This document shows, piece by piece, positions 62,863 through 64,000 of a stretch of DNA of 64,000 bases (the first letter of the stretch is position 1; the number at the start of each line of letters is the position of its first letter). Where the stretch lies: positions 607,408 to 671,407 of the forward strand of contig NZ_BLVP01000008.1 of NCBI RefSeq assembly GCF_013340305.1, given 5' to 3'. The DNA comes from Desulfovibrio psychrotolerans. Lineage in GTDB: Bacteria; Desulfobacterota; Desulfovibrionia; Desulfovibrionales; Desulfovibrionaceae. The notes under the pieces are model-generated. The model was not told the DNA's origin and ran no database searches. It saw only the letters and a program-made list of their open reading frames with translations. The position numbers and the translations under genes are program-made.

Positions 62863-64000
62863 ATGGAATATACCGTTGAAGACCTTTCCCCGGTAAAGAA
62901 GAAAGTTTCCGTCACCGTTCCGGTTGAAGAGGTCAACGCCTCTCTTTCCGCCACCATCGCCATGTACCGCACCAGCGTGGACCTGAAGGGCTTCCGCAAG
63001 GGCAAGGTGCCGTCCAGCGTCATCGAATCCCGCTTCAGGAAAGAGGTATATTCCGAGGCCACTCAGGACCTTGTGAACGTGCACATCAACGAAATCATCG
63101 GCGAGTTGAACGTAAATCCCGTTTCCCGCATCGATTTTGACGGCGGCGAACTGGTGCGTGACGAGGCGTTTTCCTACGCGCTCTCCTTTGAAGTGCTGCC
63201 CGAGTTCGAACTGCCCAACTACGAGGGCATGGATGTGGAGCAGGAGCAGGTGGTGGTGAAGGATGACGAGGTTGACGAAGTGATCAACCGCATCCGCGGC
63301 AACATGGCAGAGATAATCACCCTTGCCGAAAACCGCCCCGCAAAAGATGGCGAAATTGCCGTGATCGATTTCGCTGCCTACGAGAATGGCGAACCCATAG
63401 AAGGCATTGCCGCGCAGAACTTCCAGATGACCCTTGGCGAAAAGCAGGCTCTGGAAGACTTTGAAAATCTGGTCAAGACGGTCGCCCCCGGCGAAGAAAA
63501 GGAAGGCGAAGTCACCTTCCCCGCCGACTTCATCAATACCGAGTTTGCTGGCAAGACCGTGACCATGAAGGTGACCGTGCACTCCATTCAGGAGCGTCGC
63601 CTGCCCGAGCTGGACGACGAGATGGCCCGCAAGGCCGGCGGATTTGACTCCGTGGAAAAGATGCGCGAAGCCGTGGTGCAGTCCTACAAGAAAAGCCGTG
63701 GCGACCTGTGTAAGTCGCAGGCACAGACCTCCATGCTGGAGCGTCTGCTGAAGACGGTGGACTACCCCCTGCCGGAATCCATGGTAGAAATGTACATGGA
63801 TAACCTGCTCATGGAAAAGAAGAACCGTCTGGAGCGTCAGGGCAAGTCTCTGGAATCTCTGGGCAAGTCCATGGAAGAGCTGCGCGACGAAGTACGCCCA
63901 GAAGCGGAGAAGATCGCCAAGACTCAGATCTTCCTTGTTGCCGCCGCCCGTAAGGAAGGCGTGGAAGTTACCGAGCAGGAAGTGGACATGCAGCTGCATC
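62863..64000 (+). CDS. tig: trigger factor (3' truncated by window edge)
   Basis: Ribosome-associated chaperone and peptidyl-prolyl isomerase. ATG at 62863 after AAGGAGGAG. 379 codons are visible without a stop (family ~430), so the end lies beyond the window. N-terminal ribosome-binding motif GFRKGKVPSSVIESRF, FKBP-like domain (ENGEPIEGIAAQNFQMTLGE), then the helical chaperone domain. Lies 101 bases after the tRNA; clpP-clpX usually follow tig in related genomes. Confidence 0.96.
   Translation, partial: MEYTVEDLSPVKKKVSVTVPVEEVNASLSATIAMYRTSVDLKGFRKGKVPSSVIESRFRKEVYSEATQDLVNVHINEIIGELNVNPVSRIDFDGGELVRDEAFSYALSFEVLPEFELPNYEGMDVEQEQVVVKDDEVDEVINRIRGNMAEIITLAENRPAKDGEIAVIDFAAYENGEPIEGIAAQNFQMTLGEKQALEDFENLVKTVAPGEEKEGEVTFPADFINTEFAGKTVTMKVTVHSIQERRLPELDDEMARKAGGFDSVEKMREAVVQSYKKSRGDLCKSQAQTSMLERLLKTVDYPLPESMVEMYMDNLLMEKKNRLERQGKSLESLGKSMEELRDEVRPEAEKIAKTQIFLVAAARKEGVEVTEQEVDMQLH

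Overview
The window is a stretch of chromosome from a GC-rich, Gram-negative, sulfate-reducing bacterium of the Desulfovibrionaceae type. The main support is a complete dsrMKJOP operon (DsrJ with three CXXCH haems, DsrK with HdrD-like CCG motifs), a dissimilatory-type sat gene, an Mla outer-membrane lipid system, a selenocysteine-encoding selD, and an STT3/PglB-like oligosaccharyltransferase of a kind known from Desulfovibrio. The species cannot be named from the sequence alone. Almost all of the window is vertically inherited core genome. I see no transposase, phage gene, integrase or CRISPR array.

Layout. 1-3.1 kb: 3' part of glnD (cut by the window edge) and a TauE/SafE permease. 3.1-7.3 kb: a polar amino-acid ABC importer (minus), a split LysO-type exporter (minus), and a small cupin gene behind a near-perfect CRP/HcpR-type operator. 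7.3-10.9 kb: mlaE-F-D-C-A operon (minus). 11.1-15 kb: argS with a SPOR-domain gene, then fabD (all minus). 15.1-20 kb: rsmG, a small acidic protein, pglB, rlmH and tsaC. 20-26 kb: a candidate sigma54-driven small RNA, a Nudix gene, glgA-glgB and an isoaspartyl peptidase. 25.9-31.4 kb: a glycosyltransferase and an HD hydrolase (minus), then ricT and metG. 31.5-38.6 kb: the dsr operon with an RsbRD_N gene at its head and a VKOR-thioredoxin fusion upstream (minus). 38.7-41.8 kb: a YgjP-like metalloprotease, a REC-Hpt phosphorelay protein, and sat (minus) with a Rex-like box. 42.4-60.4 kb: the str operon (rpsL-rpsG-fusA, without tuf), then S10/spc/alpha-type genes from rpsJ to rplQ, including secY, map, rpmJ and rpoA. 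60.5-64 kb: a LysR regulator and selD with an in-frame UGA, tRNA-Leu(UAG), and the 5' part of tig.

How the parts work together. Sat activates sulfate, and DsrMKJOP links the quinone pool and periplasm to cytoplasmic sulfite reduction. The VKOR-thioredoxin fusion may supply periplasmic disulfide chemistry. The ribosomal, secretion and polymerase genes are in near-canonical order. SelD feeds selenocysteine synthesis and itself appears to contain selenocysteine.

The least explained material is in non-coding stretches: a probable sigma54 promoter followed at once by a terminator hairpin (20.4-20.5 kb), a leader of about 580 nt before rpsJ, a palindrome-rich gap between rpsM and rpsK, a perfect 20-bp palindrome before pglB, and direct repeats before glgA. 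I found no clearly new multi-gene system. The strongest leads are regulatory.
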